A stretch of DNA of 64,000 nt from Rhizobium sp. CG5 (GTDB lineage: Bacteria > Pseudomonadota > Alphaproteobacteria > Rhizobiales > Rhizobiaceae): assembly GCF_023701945.1 (NCBI RefSeq), contig NZ_JABAEF010000005.1, forward strand, positions 124,001 through 188,000, read 5' to 3'. Position numbers and translations under genes: made by a program. The notes below the pieces were generated by a model, which worked only from the letters and a program-made list of their open reading frames with translations, was not told the DNA's origin and made no database searches. Within the stretch, counting starts at the first letter, position 1; each line of letters opens with the position of its first letter. This document shows, one piece after another, positions 37,655 through 46,809 of this stretch.

Positions 37655-38257
37655 TCACTCCGGCAAAAGCATGCTCGCCAGATCGAGCGGCGCCGCGAAG
37701 GGCTCGCAGCCGGCGCCGCCCTCCGGCGGTAGCTTGCCGTCGATCATCAGATGGGCGTGGCCATGGATCTGCGACCAGACCAATTGCTCGACGGCCGCCC
37801 TGCCCTCGGGCGTATCGAGCTTCATGCGTCTTGCCACCGGGAGCGAGACCTCTTCGAGAACCGCGTGCGCTGCCGTCGCCGGCTGTTCCAGGGCCGGATC
37901 GTCCCAATCGAGACGGGTTGCGGTGAACATCAGGCGAAACAGATGCGGGCGTGCCGCGGCAAAGGCGAGATAGCCGCGTAAGGCGGCACGCAATTGTTCG
38001 GCCGGGTCTTGTGGAGCGGTCCCCATGGCGGCGCGCATCGAGGCGGCAAACAGGCGAAAACCCTCGACGGCAAATGCCGTCGTCAGATGTTTCAGGCTGG
38101 GGAAATGATGTTCCGGGGCGGCATGGGACACGCCGACACGGGCCGCCAGCTTGCGCAATGTCAGACCCTCGACACCGCCCTCTTCCAGCATCGCCAGGCC
38201 GGTGTCGAGCAGCGCCTGGCGAAGGTCGCCATGGTGATAGGATTTCTGTCGCGTCAT
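37655..38257 (-). CDS. TetR-family regulator
   Basis: A 200-residue repressor with the TetR N-terminal domain: SYHHGDLRQALLDTGLAMLE, the recognition helix in LTLRKLAARVGVSHAAPEHHF (abridged to LRKLAARVGVSHAAPEHHF), and a C-terminal WHG-like ligand domain. It is divergent from two membrane protein genes with a 102-base gap that contains a candidate operator. Its ligand is unknown. It likely represses the adjacent genes and itself, as usual for TetR pairs. Confidence 0.88.
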   Translation of the reverse strand: MTRQKSYHHGDLRQALLDTGLAMLEEGGVEGLTLRKLAARVGVSHAAPEHHFPSLKHLTTAFAVEGFRLFAASMRAAMGTAPQDPAEQLRAALRGYLAFAAARPHLFRLMFTATRLDWDDPALEQPATAAHAVLEEVSLPVARRMKLDTPEGRAAVEQLVWSQIHGHAHLMIDGKLPPEGGAGCEPFAAPLDLASMLLPE

Positions 38258-38297
38258 GTCCTTTGTCTAACCCTTTGAAGGGGTCGCTGTCAAAGCC

Positions 38298-38351
38298 ATC
38301 TTGACATTGCCAAGTTCGCCAGGCAGTGTTGATCTTGTCACCGTCAAGATG
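38298..38351. promoter_or_regulatory. Candidate TetR operator and -35 element
   Basis: CATCTTGAC (38298-38306) and GTCAAGATG (38343-38351) form a perfect 9-bp inverted repeat. A tighter 19-base palindrome, ATCTTG-N7-CAAGAT, lies at 38332-38350. A perfect TTGACA -35 hexamer (38301-38306) overlaps the left arm. Position between tetR and the membrane gene fits repression. Confidence 0.5.
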
Positions 38352-38359
38352 AGGCCGCC

Positions 38360-38791
38360 ATGCATTTCGAACTGTTGTTTTCCGTGGCCAGCACGGCGGC
38401 CATGGCCGGCTGGTTGGCGCTGATCCTGCTGCCGCGCTGGCAGGCCGTCATCGGCTTGATCCGCTTCGGCCTGATCGGCGCCCTTTCCCTGACCTATGCC
38501 GTTCTGATCTTCGTCTACTTCTTCCGCGTCGCGGGCGGCGGCTTCGGCTCGATTGCCGAGGTGCGTGCGCTGTTCATGAGCGACGGCGTTCTGGTGGCCG
38601 GCTGGATCCACTATCTCGCCTTCGATCTCTTTGTCGGCACCTGGATCGCCGTCGAGGCTGACCGGCGCGGCTATCACCGGCTCCTGCAGGCGCTGATCCT
38701 GGCGGCGACCTTCCTATTCGGCCCAATCGGGCTTCTCGTCTTTTATCTCACCCGCGCCACCGACATGGCGCTGACCTTCAGAAAGGCGTGA
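38360..38791 (+). CDS. ABA4-like/DUF4281 membrane protein
   Basis: A 143-residue membrane protein with four helices (about residues 3-24, 32-55, 76-99 and 110-132). The conserved ABA4 signature appears as DGVLVAGWIHYLAFDLFVGT and FGPIGLLVFYLTRA. ABA4 is a plant factor for neoxanthin formation, and bacterial members have no proven role. The gene is divergent from TetR and followed after three bases by another membrane gene, so the two form one unit under TetR control. Confidence 0.8.
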   Translation: MHFELLFSVASTAAMAGWLALILLPRWQAVIGLIRFGLIGALSLTYAVLIFVYFFRVAGGGFGSIAEVRALFMSDGVLVAGWIHYLAFDLFVGTWIAVEADRRGYHRLLQALILAATFLFGPIGLLVFYLTRATDMALTFRKA

Positions 38792-38794
38792 GCC

Positions 38795-39646
38795 ATGACC
38801 CTGTTGTTCGACGGAACGACGACCTTCCTGCCCGGCCATGGGCTGGTAGGCCCGATGGCTCAGTCAAGCGCTGAGCGCCTGTTGATCGTGGCGATCGGCC
38901 TGCAGGTGGCGCTGGCGCTGCCAAGCCTTGCGGCCCTGATGCTGGACGACCGGCTGCTCAACGGCGTCAGCGTGTGGAGCAAGCCGCTCAAATTCCAGGC
39001 CTCGCTGGTCCTGATGCTCGGCACGATCCTGCTGTTGCTGCCCCTCATCGAAACGACGGTGCGCGAAGGTTGGGGCGTCTGGCTCGCCTGTCTCCTTGCC
39101 TGCGTGACGGCCAGCGGCGAGATCCTCTACATCACCCTGCAGGCGGCGCGTGGACGCGCCTCGCATTTTAACGCCGAGACGCCGATCGAAGCCCTCGCCT
39201 ATGGCATGATGGGCATAGGCGCCGCCCTGCTGGTGCTGGCGAGCCTCACGATCGGTCTCTTCCTGTTGTTGCGGCCGGCGCCGGACGCGTCCGCGGGACT
39301 TCAGCTCGGCGGCGCATGGGGCTTGATCCTTGGCAGCGTGCTGACCCTTCTCACCGCCTTTGCGCTCGGCAGCGGCCAGATCGGCGGCCCCGGCCATTGG
39401 GTTGGGGGTGTTCGGACCGACGCGGGCGGCCTGTTGCTGTTTGGCTGGTCGCGCAGCGGCGGCGACCTCAGGGTGCCGCATTTCTTCGCCACCCACATCA
39501 TGCAGGCCCTGCCGATTGTCGGGCTTGTCCTGGAGCTGGTGATGCCGCGGCTGGTGGTCGCCGGACTGCTGGCGGCGGGCACACTGAGCATCGCGGTGGT
39601 GGCCGGGACGTTCCTCCAGGCGGTCGGCGGACGGCCGTTTTTCTGA
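38795..39646 (+). CDS. Multi-pass membrane protein of unknown function
   Basis: A 283-residue protein with about seven hydrophobic segments, including SLVLMLGTILLLLPLIETT near residues 70-88, IGAALLVLASLTIGLFLLL near 137-155, and VVAGLLAAGTLSIAVVAGTF near 251-270. Two conserved-looking patches are WSKPLKFQASL (residues 61-71) and HFFATHIMQALPIVG (near 229). No enzyme motif is recognised. It follows the ABA4-like gene after three bases and probably acts with it. Confidence 0.72.
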   Translation: MTLLFDGTTTFLPGHGLVGPMAQSSAERLLIVAIGLQVALALPSLAALMLDDRLLNGVSVWSKPLKFQASLVLMLGTILLLLPLIETTVREGWGVWLACLLACVTASGEILYITLQAARGRASHFNAETPIEALAYGMMGIGAALLVLASLTIGLFLLLRPAPDASAGLQLGGAWGLILGSVLTLLTAFALGSGQIGGPGHWVGGVRTDAGGLLLFGWSRSGGDLRVPHFFATHIMQALPIVGLVLELVMPRLVVAGLLAAGTLSIAVVAGTFLQAVGGRPFF

Positions 39647-39719
39647 CGCCCATAGCCGTGACGGACTGCCATGATTTTGCCGCAAGACAACCGGTCGTGA
39701 ATCTGTCTATAGGTTCAGC

Positions 39720-41015
39720 ATGCCGCTTTGGTCCGGCGATCTTGTGCAAAGCATCCTCATGTCCCCGATCCGCTCGCTTATTCCCCTCCTGATCACCGCC
39801 GGCATCCTGATTGGCGGCAACGGGTTGCAGGGCACCTTCATATCGCTGCGCGCCCTCCAGGAAGGGTTTTCGCCATCGATGATCGGCGTGATCGGCACCG
39901 GCTACAATATCGGCTTTGCCATCGGCTGCATCTACGTGACGCGGATCATCCGTTCGATCGGCCATATCCGTGCCTTCTCGGCGCTGGCGGCGATCGCCTC
40001 GGCCGGCTCGATCTGCATGGTGCTGTTCATCGACCCGACCAGCTGGTTCCTGATGCGGCTGATCCAGGGCGTTTGCTTCGCCGGCCTGTTTGCGGTGGTG
40101 GAAAGCTGGCTGAATGCCCGCGTCACCAATGACACCAGGGCCCGCACCCTGTCGGTCTACCGCTTCGTCGATCTTGGCGCCGTGACGCTGGCGCAATACA
40201 TGATCCCGGCCGTCGGCCTCGACGGTTTTCAGCTGTTTGCCATCATCTCCATGGCGCTGACCCTGTCGCTGGTGCCGATCTCCTTTGCCGACCGCTCCAG
40301 CCCGGAGGCGCCGGCCCATGTGCAGTTCGACGTGCGCACGCTGTGGCGCGTCTCGCCGCTGGCCACCATCGGCTGCGTGGTCGTCGGCCTGACCAATTCG
40401 AGTTTTCGCTCGCTGGGACCCATCTATGCCGATGGCATCGGCATGTCGGTGACCTCGATCGCCACCTTCATGAGCGTCGGGATCTTTGCCGGCGTCGTGC
40501 TGCAATATCCGCTCGGCCATTATTCCGACAAGCTCGACCGCCGACAGATCATCCTGGTGGCGACGCTCGGGTCGCTGGCCGCCAGCCTGTTCATCGCCCT
40601 GTTTGCCGATAGCAGCCCCTGGCTCAATTATGTCGGCATCTTCCTGTTTGGCGCCTTTGCCATGCCGCTCTATTCGCTCTGTTCGGCCCATGCCAACGAC
40701 CACGCCGCCCCCGGCCAGCATGCGCTGGTCTCGGCCGGCACGCTGTTCTTCTGGTCGCTGGGCGCCGTCATCGGGCCGCTGTTTGCCTCGTTCATGATCG
40801 ACCTGTTCGGACCGCATGCCCTGTTTTACTATACCGCCGCGGTGCTGGCCTGTTTCCTCATCTATACGGTGCAGCGCATGACGGTGCGCGAAGGCGTGCC
40901 GACGACGGAGCGCCGCATGGGCTTTCGCAATCTGCTGCGCACCTCGACCTTCTTCAGCAAGCTGGCCGGCGCGCCGCCCGCCGAGCCAGCCAAGGATAAG
41001 ACCGACCGGGCATGA
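39720..41015 (+). CDS. MFS transporter
   Basis: A 431-residue (or 418 if the ATG at 39759 is used) transporter with 12 helices. First-half features are MIGVIGTGYNIGFAIGCIYV and the FAGLFAVVESWLNARV loop, in which VESWLNA is typical of the UMF2/YcaD-like family. The second half has GHYSDKLDRRQIILV, an MFS DRxGR-type loop. The C-terminal about 40 residues are soluble and charged. Substrate unknown. Neither start has a strong RBS; AGG precedes the first by six bases. Confidence 0.83.
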   Translation: MPLWSGDLVQSILMSPIRSLIPLLITAGILIGGNGLQGTFISLRALQEGFSPSMIGVIGTGYNIGFAIGCIYVTRIIRSIGHIRAFSALAAIASAGSICMVLFIDPTSWFLMRLIQGVCFAGLFAVVESWLNARVTNDTRARTLSVYRFVDLGAVTLAQYMIPAVGLDGFQLFAIISMALTLSLVPISFADRSSPEAPAHVQFDVRTLWRVSPLATIGCVVVGLTNSSFRSLGPIYADGIGMSVTSIATFMSVGIFAGVVLQYPLGHYSDKLDRRQIILVATLGSLAASLFIALFADSSPWLNYVGIFLFGAFAMPLYSLCSAHANDHAAPGQHALVSAGTLFFWSLGAVIGPLFASFMIDLFGPHALFYYTAAVLACFLIYTVQRMTVREGVPTTERRMGFRNLLRTSTFFSKLAGAPPAEPAKDKTDRA

Positions 41016-41129
41016 TCCGGCTGGACATGATGCGGCTGGACTGCGGCAAGATGGCCGTCGTTTCCTGATTGCTGATTTCGAAACTCAACTTTAAAATGAC
41101 AGACAGATCGACTGACCCCGGAGAGAGCC

Positions 41130-42536
41130 ATGCTGCCCCTGTCGCGCCGCACCCTGCTGAAAGGGTCTGCCCTAGCCGGTGCCTATGGCCTGGGCCTAGG
41201 CCTTGCCGGCAAGGTGTCCGGCGCCTTTGCCGCGAGCGATCCTTATCTTCTGGAAGCAGCGGTCACCGACGCGCTGATCGACGGCAAGGCGCCGACCCGG
41301 GGCATGATGACCTATCGCCAGCCGGGCGGCATCGACGGCGCCATGCCGCCGACCCTGCGCATGACGCGCGGCGAGGCCTTTGCGCTCACATTCACCAATC
41401 GCCTCGACGAGCCGACCACGGTGCATTGGCATGGCCTGCGCATCCCCAATGGCATGGACGGCGTGCCGTTCCTGACGCAGCCCTATATCTATACCGGCGA
41501 CAGTTTTGACTATGGCTTCACGCCGCCGGATGCCGGCACCTTCTGGTATCACCCCCATTGCAACACGCTGGAGCAGATGGGCCGCGGGCTGACCGGCCTG
41601 TTGATCGTCGAGGATCCCAACGATCCCGCGTTCGACGCCGAGATCGCGCTCAATCTGCGCGACTGGCGGCTCGGCGGCAACAGCCAGTTCATCGAACAGT
41701 TCAAGCCGCGCGATGCGGCCAAAACCGGTACGTTCGGCACGGTGCGGACCGCCAACTGGCAGGTCGAGCCGCAGCAGGACCTGCCGGCCGGCGGTCTCGT
41801 GCGGCTGCGCATTGCAGCGACCGACGTGACGCGCCTCTACAATCTGACGCTCGACGGCGCGGAGGCGCTGATCGTCGCCCTGGACGGCCAGCCGTTGCCC
41901 TCGCCCATGCCGCTTGAGATGGCCATCGTCGCCCCCGGCCAGCGGCTCGACCTCATAATCCGCATGCCCGACAGCGAAGGCCAGATCGTCACGCTCAGCG
42001 ATGTCAGGCCGAGCGCGCCCAAGTCCGTTGCTTCGTTCCGTGCGGTCGGCCCTTCCCTGAAGCGCGATCTCGGCGACGTGCCGGCGCTTGAGCCCAATCC
42101 GGCCCCGGCGCCTGATCTGTCGAACGCCCAGCAGATCCCGCTGCTGCTCAGTGCCACGGCCGAGAATGCGGCGCGCGATTCGATCTGCGGCACGCTTGGC
42201 TATTCCTTCTGGGCGATCAACAAGGTGCCGTGGCCGGGCGACAGCGCCGACCCGATGGCGCCGCTTGCCGAGTTGAAACTCGGCCAGACCACTATCTTCA
42301 ACCTCGAAAACGTCACGCCGCACGCCCATCCGATCCATCTGCACGGCATGAATTTTCATGTGCTGTCGTCCTCGACCCGGCCGGTGCTGCCGCTGATCTC
42401 CGACACCTATCTCATCCTGCCGGACGAGAAGGTGCAGTTGGCGGTGGTGGCCGACAATCCCGGCGACTGGGTGTTTCACTGCCACGTCATCGAGCACCAG
42501 AAGACCGGCATGACCAGCTATCTTCGCGTCGTGTGA
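41130..42536 (+). CDS. Tat-exported multicopper oxidase
   Basis: A 468-residue periplasmic copper oxidase. The Tat signal is SRRTLLKGSALAGAYG. The trinuclear copper ligands are in HWHG (His99, His101), HPH (His141, His143), HPIHLHG and HCHVIEH near residues 395-465, the last also carrying the type 1 copper cysteine and a following Met (HQKTGM). The fold is that of laccase/CueO-type oxidases, but no methionine-rich insert is visible, so substrate could be a metal ion or a phenol. It stands downstream of the MFS gene with 114 bases between. Confidence 0.92.
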   Translation: MLPLSRRTLLKGSALAGAYGLGLGLAGKVSGAFAASDPYLLEAAVTDALIDGKAPTRGMMTYRQPGGIDGAMPPTLRMTRGEAFALTFTNRLDEPTTVHWHGLRIPNGMDGVPFLTQPYIYTGDSFDYGFTPPDAGTFWYHPHCNTLEQMGRGLTGLLIVEDPNDPAFDAEIALNLRDWRLGGNSQFIEQFKPRDAAKTGTFGTVRTANWQVEPQQDLPAGGLVRLRIAATDVTRLYNLTLDGAEALIVALDGQPLPSPMPLEMAIVAPGQRLDLIIRMPDSEGQIVTLSDVRPSAPKSVASFRAVGPSLKRDLGDVPALEPNPAPAPDLSNAQQIPLLLSATAENAARDSICGTLGYSFWAINKVPWPGDSADPMAPLAELKLGQTTIFNLENVTPHAHPIHLHGMNFHVLSSSTRPVLPLISDTYLILPDEKVQLAVVADNPGDWVFHCHVIEHQKTGMTSYLRVV

Positions 42537-42620
42537 TACCGGCTTTGCGGTGGCCTTGACAGACGGCCTCGGATGCCGCGTCTTTCGCGGCTGAACCTTT
42601 CATGACCAAGGACGTCCGCC

Positions 42621-43511
42621 GTGCCCGACCTTTCCGCGACCCTCTCCATTCTCACGCCTGCTCCCGGCGTCTTTGCCTATTACGACGGACGGATTGCCGG
42701 CAAGCGGCTGCATTCCCCGGACGACAACTGGCTGGACGACGGCGCCTATGCGCTGGGTGTGGCGACCTATGCGATCGTCGAGGGTTCAGAGGCGATCGTC
42801 TACGACACCCATATCTCGCTCGATCATGCCCGCGCCATCCGCCGCCATCTGGAGAGCCTCGGGGTCACGAATATCCGCGTCGTGCTCAGCCATTGGCACA
42901 CCGATCATGTGGCCGGCAACGAAGTCTTTGCCGATTGCGAGATCATTGCCAATCAACTGACCGCCGAGACGCTTGAAGCCAACCGCGCCAAGCTGGAGAC
43001 GGGCGAGCCGCCAATCACGCCGCTGGTCATGCCCAACCGGCTTTTTCGCGACAGGCTTGTCCTGACGCTCGGGTCCCGCACCGTCGAACTGCTGCAATTC
43101 GACATTCACAGCGCCGACGGCACCGTTCTCTGGCTGCCGGAGGAAGGCCTGTTGCTGGCCGGCGACACGGTGGAGGATACCGTCACCTATATCTCAGAGC
43201 CGGAACATACGGCGACCCATATCCGCGAGCTGGACCGCCTGCTCACCCTGCCGATCCGCCGCATCCTGCCCAATCACGGCGATCCGGAGGTCATCAAGGC
43301 AGGCGGCTACGGGACCACCCTGATCGAGGCCAATCGCGATTATCTGAAGCGGTTGATGGACGATGTCTCCCACCCCGGTCTCGACAGCCAGACGCTGGCG
43401 CAATTCGTGGCGGCGGATGTGGCGGCGGGGCGGATCGGCTATTTCGAACCCTATGAGGCCGTGCACCGCCAGAACATCGCGGCGATGCGCGGCGTGGCGC
43501 TCACGAAATAA
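42621..43511 (+). CDS. MBL-fold metallohydrolase
   Basis: A 296-residue hydrolase with the zinc motif HWHTDH at residues 91-96. The later ligand Asp is in LLAGDTVED and the His in PNHGDPE. The length and the VVLSHWHTDHVAGN context fit the glyoxalase II/arylsulfatase-like MBL group with no obvious substrate. It begins 84 bases after the oxidase stop on the same strand, so co-transcription is possible. The C-terminal AHRQNIAAMRG-like helix (VHRQNIAAMRG) is family-specific but uninformative. Confidence 0.87.
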   Translation: MPDLSATLSILTPAPGVFAYYDGRIAGKRLHSPDDNWLDDGAYALGVATYAIVEGSEAIVYDTHISLDHARAIRRHLESLGVTNIRVVLSHWHTDHVAGNEVFADCEIIANQLTAETLEANRAKLETGEPPITPLVMPNRLFRDRLVLTLGSRTVELLQFDIHSADGTVLWLPEEGLLLAGDTVEDTVTYISEPEHTATHIRELDRLLTLPIRRILPNHGDPEVIKAGGYGTTLIEANRDYLKRLMDDVSHPGLDSQTLAQFVAADVAAGRIGYFEPYEAVHRQNIAAMRGVALTK

Positions 43512-43618
43512 CGGTTGACCCGGCCGCTGAACGGCGCCGCAAGCGGCCGTTCGCCTTGACATCCCCGGCCTAAAGGGGAAGGAAGATTGACAACGCAATT
43601 TTCGATGACCGAGCTGAA

Positions 43619-44764
43619 ATGATTGAAACCACTGCTGCGCTTGAGGAGGCTTGCCGCCAACTCGCCCAATCGGAATTCGTAACGATCGATACCGAGTTTC
43701 TGCGCGAAACCACGTTCTGGCCGGAACTCTGCCTGATCCAGATGGCAAGCCCCGATCTCGAGGTGATCGTCGATCCGCTCGCCAAGGGCATCGATCTTGC
43801 GCCGTTCTTCGCGCTGATGGCCGATACCAATGTGGTCAAGGTGTTCCACGCGGCCCGTCAGGACATCGAAATCGTCTTCCATCTCGGCAATCTGCTGCCG
43901 CATCCGATCTTCGATACGCAGGTGGCCGCCATGGTCTGCGGCTTCGGCGACAGCGTGTCCTATGACCAGCTGGTGCAGAAGGTCAAAGGCGTGGCGCTCG
44001 ACAAGTCGTCGCGCTTTACCGACTGGAGCCGCCGGCCGCTCTCGGAAAAGCAGCTCGACTATGCGCTGGCCGATGTCACCCATCTGCGCGACGTCTATCT
44101 GAAGCTGAAGGCCGAGCTGGAGCGCGAGGGCCGCGCCGGCTGGCTGACGGAAGAAATGGCGGTTCTGGAATCGCGCGAGACCTACGACCTGCATCCGGAC
44201 GACGCTTGGCAGCGGCTGAAGATGCGGCTGAAAAAGCCGCAGGAACTGGCCGTGATGCGCTCGGTCACCGCCTGGCGCGAACGGGAGGCCCGGAGCCGCA
44301 ACGTGCCGCGCTCGCGGGTTCTCAAAGACGATGCGATCTACGAGATCGCCCAGCAGCAGCCGAAGGATTCCGAAGCGCTCGGCCGGCTTCGCACCGTACC
44401 GAAAGGCTGGGAACGCTCCTCGTCGGGCACGGCGATCACCGACGCCGTCAACGCCGCACTCGCCCTGCCGAAATCGGAATGGCCGCAGGCCCATCGTCAT
44501 AGCCATGCGCCCGAGGGTGCGGCGGCTGCCGTCGAACTGCTCAAGGTTCTGCTGCGGCTGACCTCCGAAAAGCATGGCGTCGCCGCCAAGATGATCGCCA
44601 ATAGCGAGGATCTCGACAAGATCGCCGCCGATGGCGAGGCTGCCGACGTGCCGGCCATGCAGGGCTGGCGGCGCGAGCTGTTCGGCGATGCCGCCCTGAA
44701 GCTGATCGACGGCCATGTAGCCTTGCGCTTCGTCGGCAAGAAGGTCGAGGCCGTGGAGCTCTGA
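43619..44764 (+). CDS. rnd: Ribonuclease D
   Basis: 3'-5' exoribonuclease that matures tRNA and other stable RNA ends (381 aa). The DEDD catalytic motifs appear as TIDTEFLRE (exo I), KVFHAARQDIEIV (exo II) and LDYALADVTHL (exo III). An HRDC domain follows near residues 205-280 (MRSVTAWREREARSRNVPRS). The gene is followed after three bases by a GNAT gene. The start at 43619 agrees with family length. Confidence 0.94.
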   Translation: MIETTAALEEACRQLAQSEFVTIDTEFLRETTFWPELCLIQMASPDLEVIVDPLAKGIDLAPFFALMADTNVVKVFHAARQDIEIVFHLGNLLPHPIFDTQVAAMVCGFGDSVSYDQLVQKVKGVALDKSSRFTDWSRRPLSEKQLDYALADVTHLRDVYLKLKAELEREGRAGWLTEEMAVLESRETYDLHPDDAWQRLKMRLKKPQELAVMRSVTAWREREARSRNVPRSRVLKDDAIYEIAQQQPKDSEALGRLRTVPKGWERSSSGTAITDAVNAALALPKSEWPQAHRHSHAPEGAAAAVELLKVLLRLTSEKHGVAAKMIANSEDLDKIAADGEAADVPAMQGWRRELFGDAALKLIDGHVALRFVGKKVEAVEL

Positions 44765-44767
44765 GCC

Positions 44768-45262
44768 ATGGCCGACATCCATCTGCGCCGCGCCACCGCC
44801 GATGACATCGGCTTCATCATGGATGTCGAGCGCCAGCCGGGCTACGAGCAGTTCATCGGCCGGTTTTCGGAGGAGCAGCATAGCGCGCATTTTGCCGATC
44901 CGACCTGCGCCTATCTGATCGGCGTGGATGGCGAGGACGGTGATTTCGGTTTCGTCTTCCTGCGCGATTTCGACGATCCGTCCGGCAATCTGTTCATCAA
45001 GCGGCTGGCCGTTCGCGGCACCGGCAAGGGCAACGGCAGCCGTATGGTGCAGCTCTGCATGGATTGGGTGTTCCAGCAGACCCCGACCCATCGGCTGTGG
45101 CTCAACGTGATCGCCAACAATGCCCGCGCCCAACACGTCTATGGCAAACTCGGCTTTGTCGAGGAAGGCATCAAGCGCGAGGCGATCCTCGCGCCGGACG
45201 GTGAGCGGCTGGACAGCGTGATGATGTCGATCCTCCGGCCGGAATGGCAAGCGCGGCGCTAG
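44768..45262 (+). CDS. GNAT-family N-acetyltransferase
   Basis: A 164-residue acetyltransferase of the RimJ-like type. The acetyl-CoA binding motif A is LAVRGTGKGNGSRMVQLCMD (about residues 80-99), a Q/RxxGxG/A-type loop; the following LWLNVIANNARAQHVYGKLGF with VEEG gives motif B. The substrate (a ribosomal protein, small molecule or antibiotic) cannot be told. It starts three bases after rnd, suggesting co-transcription. Confidence 0.87.
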   Translation: MADIHLRRATADDIGFIMDVERQPGYEQFIGRFSEEQHSAHFADPTCAYLIGVDGEDGDFGFVFLRDFDDPSGNLFIKRLAVRGTGKGNGSRMVQLCMDWVFQQTPTHRLWLNVIANNARAQHVYGKLGFVEEGIKREAILAPDGERLDSVMMSILRPEWQARR

Positions 45263-45350
45263 AGTGGCCGCGTACGACTTTGCGTCTCGTCAAAGTGACG
45301 CGCTTGCTCTAATCCTCCATCAACGCACCGACTGACCGGATACCGCCCCC

Positions 45351-46325
45351 GTGGAATTGCCAGCCGCCCTGAAGAGCGCCGTCGAGCGCCTGCTCGAACA
45401 CCAGCCTCTCGACCCCTTGATGAAGGCTGCCGAGCGCTTGTCCAACCGCTATCGCCGCGAGGTGCGCGACGGGCAGCTGCACTTGAGCGACGAGCTTGCC
45501 GCCAAGGCCTATCTCGCCGCCCGCCTGCCCGCCACCTTTGCCGCGGCGCGCGCCGCGCTGGAGGCGGTGGCGGAGGTGCATGACACGTTTGCGCCGAAAC
45601 GCCAGATCGATGTCGGCGCCGGACCCGGCACGGCGCTGTGGGCGGCCGTCGACTGTTGGCCCGGCCTGCAATCGGCGACGATGCTGGAGGCAAGCCCCGC
45701 CATCCGCAAGGTCGGAGAGACGCTGTCAGCGGCGCTGACGATCGCCTGCGACTGGCGGGCCGGCGATGTGCTTGGCGATCTGCCGCAGATGGACAAGGCG
45801 GATCTGGTGACGCTTGCCTATGTGCTGGACGAGCTGGCCGAAAACCGCATTGCAGACGTCACGCGAAAGCTGTTCGAGCTGACCACGGACACGATCGTCA
45901 TCATCGAGCCCGGCACGCCGGCCGGCTGGAAGCGCATCCTCACCGCCCGCCAGACGCTGCTTGAGGCCGGCGCCTCTCTGATCGCCCCCTGCCCGCACCA
46001 GGACGCCTGCCCGATCGTCTCGCCGGACTGGTGCCATTTTTCCCGCCGGGTGGCGCGCTCGCGCATCCACCGCCAGGTCAAGCAGGCCGATGTGCCGTGG
46101 GAAGACGAGAAATACATCTTTGTCGCCGCCACAAGGCTGCCGATCACGCGGTCGGGCGCCCGCGTCCTGTCGCCGCCGCGCATGTCGGGCGGTGTCGGCC
46201 GGCTGAAGCTCTGTCTGGGCGACGGCACGGCACAGGAGACCGTGATCAGCCGTCGCGACGGCGAGGCCTTCCGCCAGGCACGCCGCGCCGACTGGGGCGA
46301 CCTGCTCCAGCTGTCACAGGACTGA
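45351..46325 (+). CDS. Rsm22-like methyltransferase-fold protein
   Basis: A 324-residue protein of the Rsm22 (mitochondrial METTL17) family, a ribosome-assembly factor of the small subunit. The SAM-binding motif is QIDVGAGPGTALWA (near residue 85). A cysteine cluster CPHQDACPIVSPDWCHFSRR near residues 219-240 likely binds an iron-sulfur cluster, as described for METTL17. The start is a GTG at 45351, since an in-frame ATG upstream is absent. The intergenic gap to the GNAT gene is 88 bases. Confidence 0.85.
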   Translation: MELPAALKSAVERLLEHQPLDPLMKAAERLSNRYRREVRDGQLHLSDELAAKAYLAARLPATFAAARAALEAVAEVHDTFAPKRQIDVGAGPGTALWAAVDCWPGLQSATMLEASPAIRKVGETLSAALTIACDWRAGDVLGDLPQMDKADLVTLAYVLDELAENRIADVTRKLFELTTDTIVIIEPGTPAGWKRILTARQTLLEAGASLIAPCPHQDACPIVSPDWCHFSRRVARSRIHRQVKQADVPWEDEKYIFVAATRLPITRSGARVLSPPRMSGGVGRLKLCLGDGTAQETVISRRDGEAFRQARRADWGDLLQLSQD

Positions 46326-46476
46326 GCGGGGACTGCCCGATGAGCCGTGAGCGGACTGAAGAGATATCGGGAAAATTCACCATCCATGCCCTTTTCGGCG
46401 AAATGCTTACGGCCGACCAAGAGGCTGGGGAGTACATTGGCTGGCGAGTTTGGCCGTTCTGGCGCGGGAGGCCTGA

Positions 46477-46809
46477 ATGCTGGATGTGATTCCATCGAAA
46501 AGGCTGATGGCCTTCGCCCTCATCATTGCGGTCCTGTCACGCGCGGTCATCGGCATTTTCAACTCTGATCTTGTCGGAGCGAATGCGGCCAACGTCCTGG
46601 TGATCTTCTTTGCCCTGGCCAATCTGGCCGTCGGCGTGGCCGGGTTGCGCACATCGCAGCGCATCGCCTGGAGCGCCTATCTCCTGGTCAGCGTCGCCAT
46701 GTTCTTTCTCCTTGGCTTTTCCACGCCCATCGGCGCCCTGGTGATCCTCGCCCCGATCGCGATCGAGCTTGGTATCGACTTCATCCGTGCAGCTTGGCGC
46801 CCTTGGTGA
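46477..46809 (+). CDS. Small four-helix membrane protein
   Basis: A 110-residue hydrophobic protein with about four helices (residues 8-28 LMAFALIIAVLSRAVIGIF, 35-55, 60-82 and 83-104). No motif is recognised. Its last nine codons overlap tail-to-tail with the convergent DUF2000 gene (29 shared bases). Codon usage is normal for the chromosome, supporting a real gene. Confidence 0.6.
   Translation: MLDVIPSKRLMAFALIIAVLSRAVIGIFNSDLVGANAANVLVIFFALANLAVGVAGLRTSQRIAWSAYLLVSVAMFFLLGFSTPIGALVILAPIAIELGIDFIRAAWRPW

Noticed and set aside
43451..45250. 599-codon minus-strand ORF
   Set aside because: Antisense to rnd and the GNAT gene.
46340..46489. 49-codon ORF starting MSRERTEEISGKF
   Set aside because: Weak start context, no known family and overlaps the next gene start by 13 bases; could be real but unsupported.
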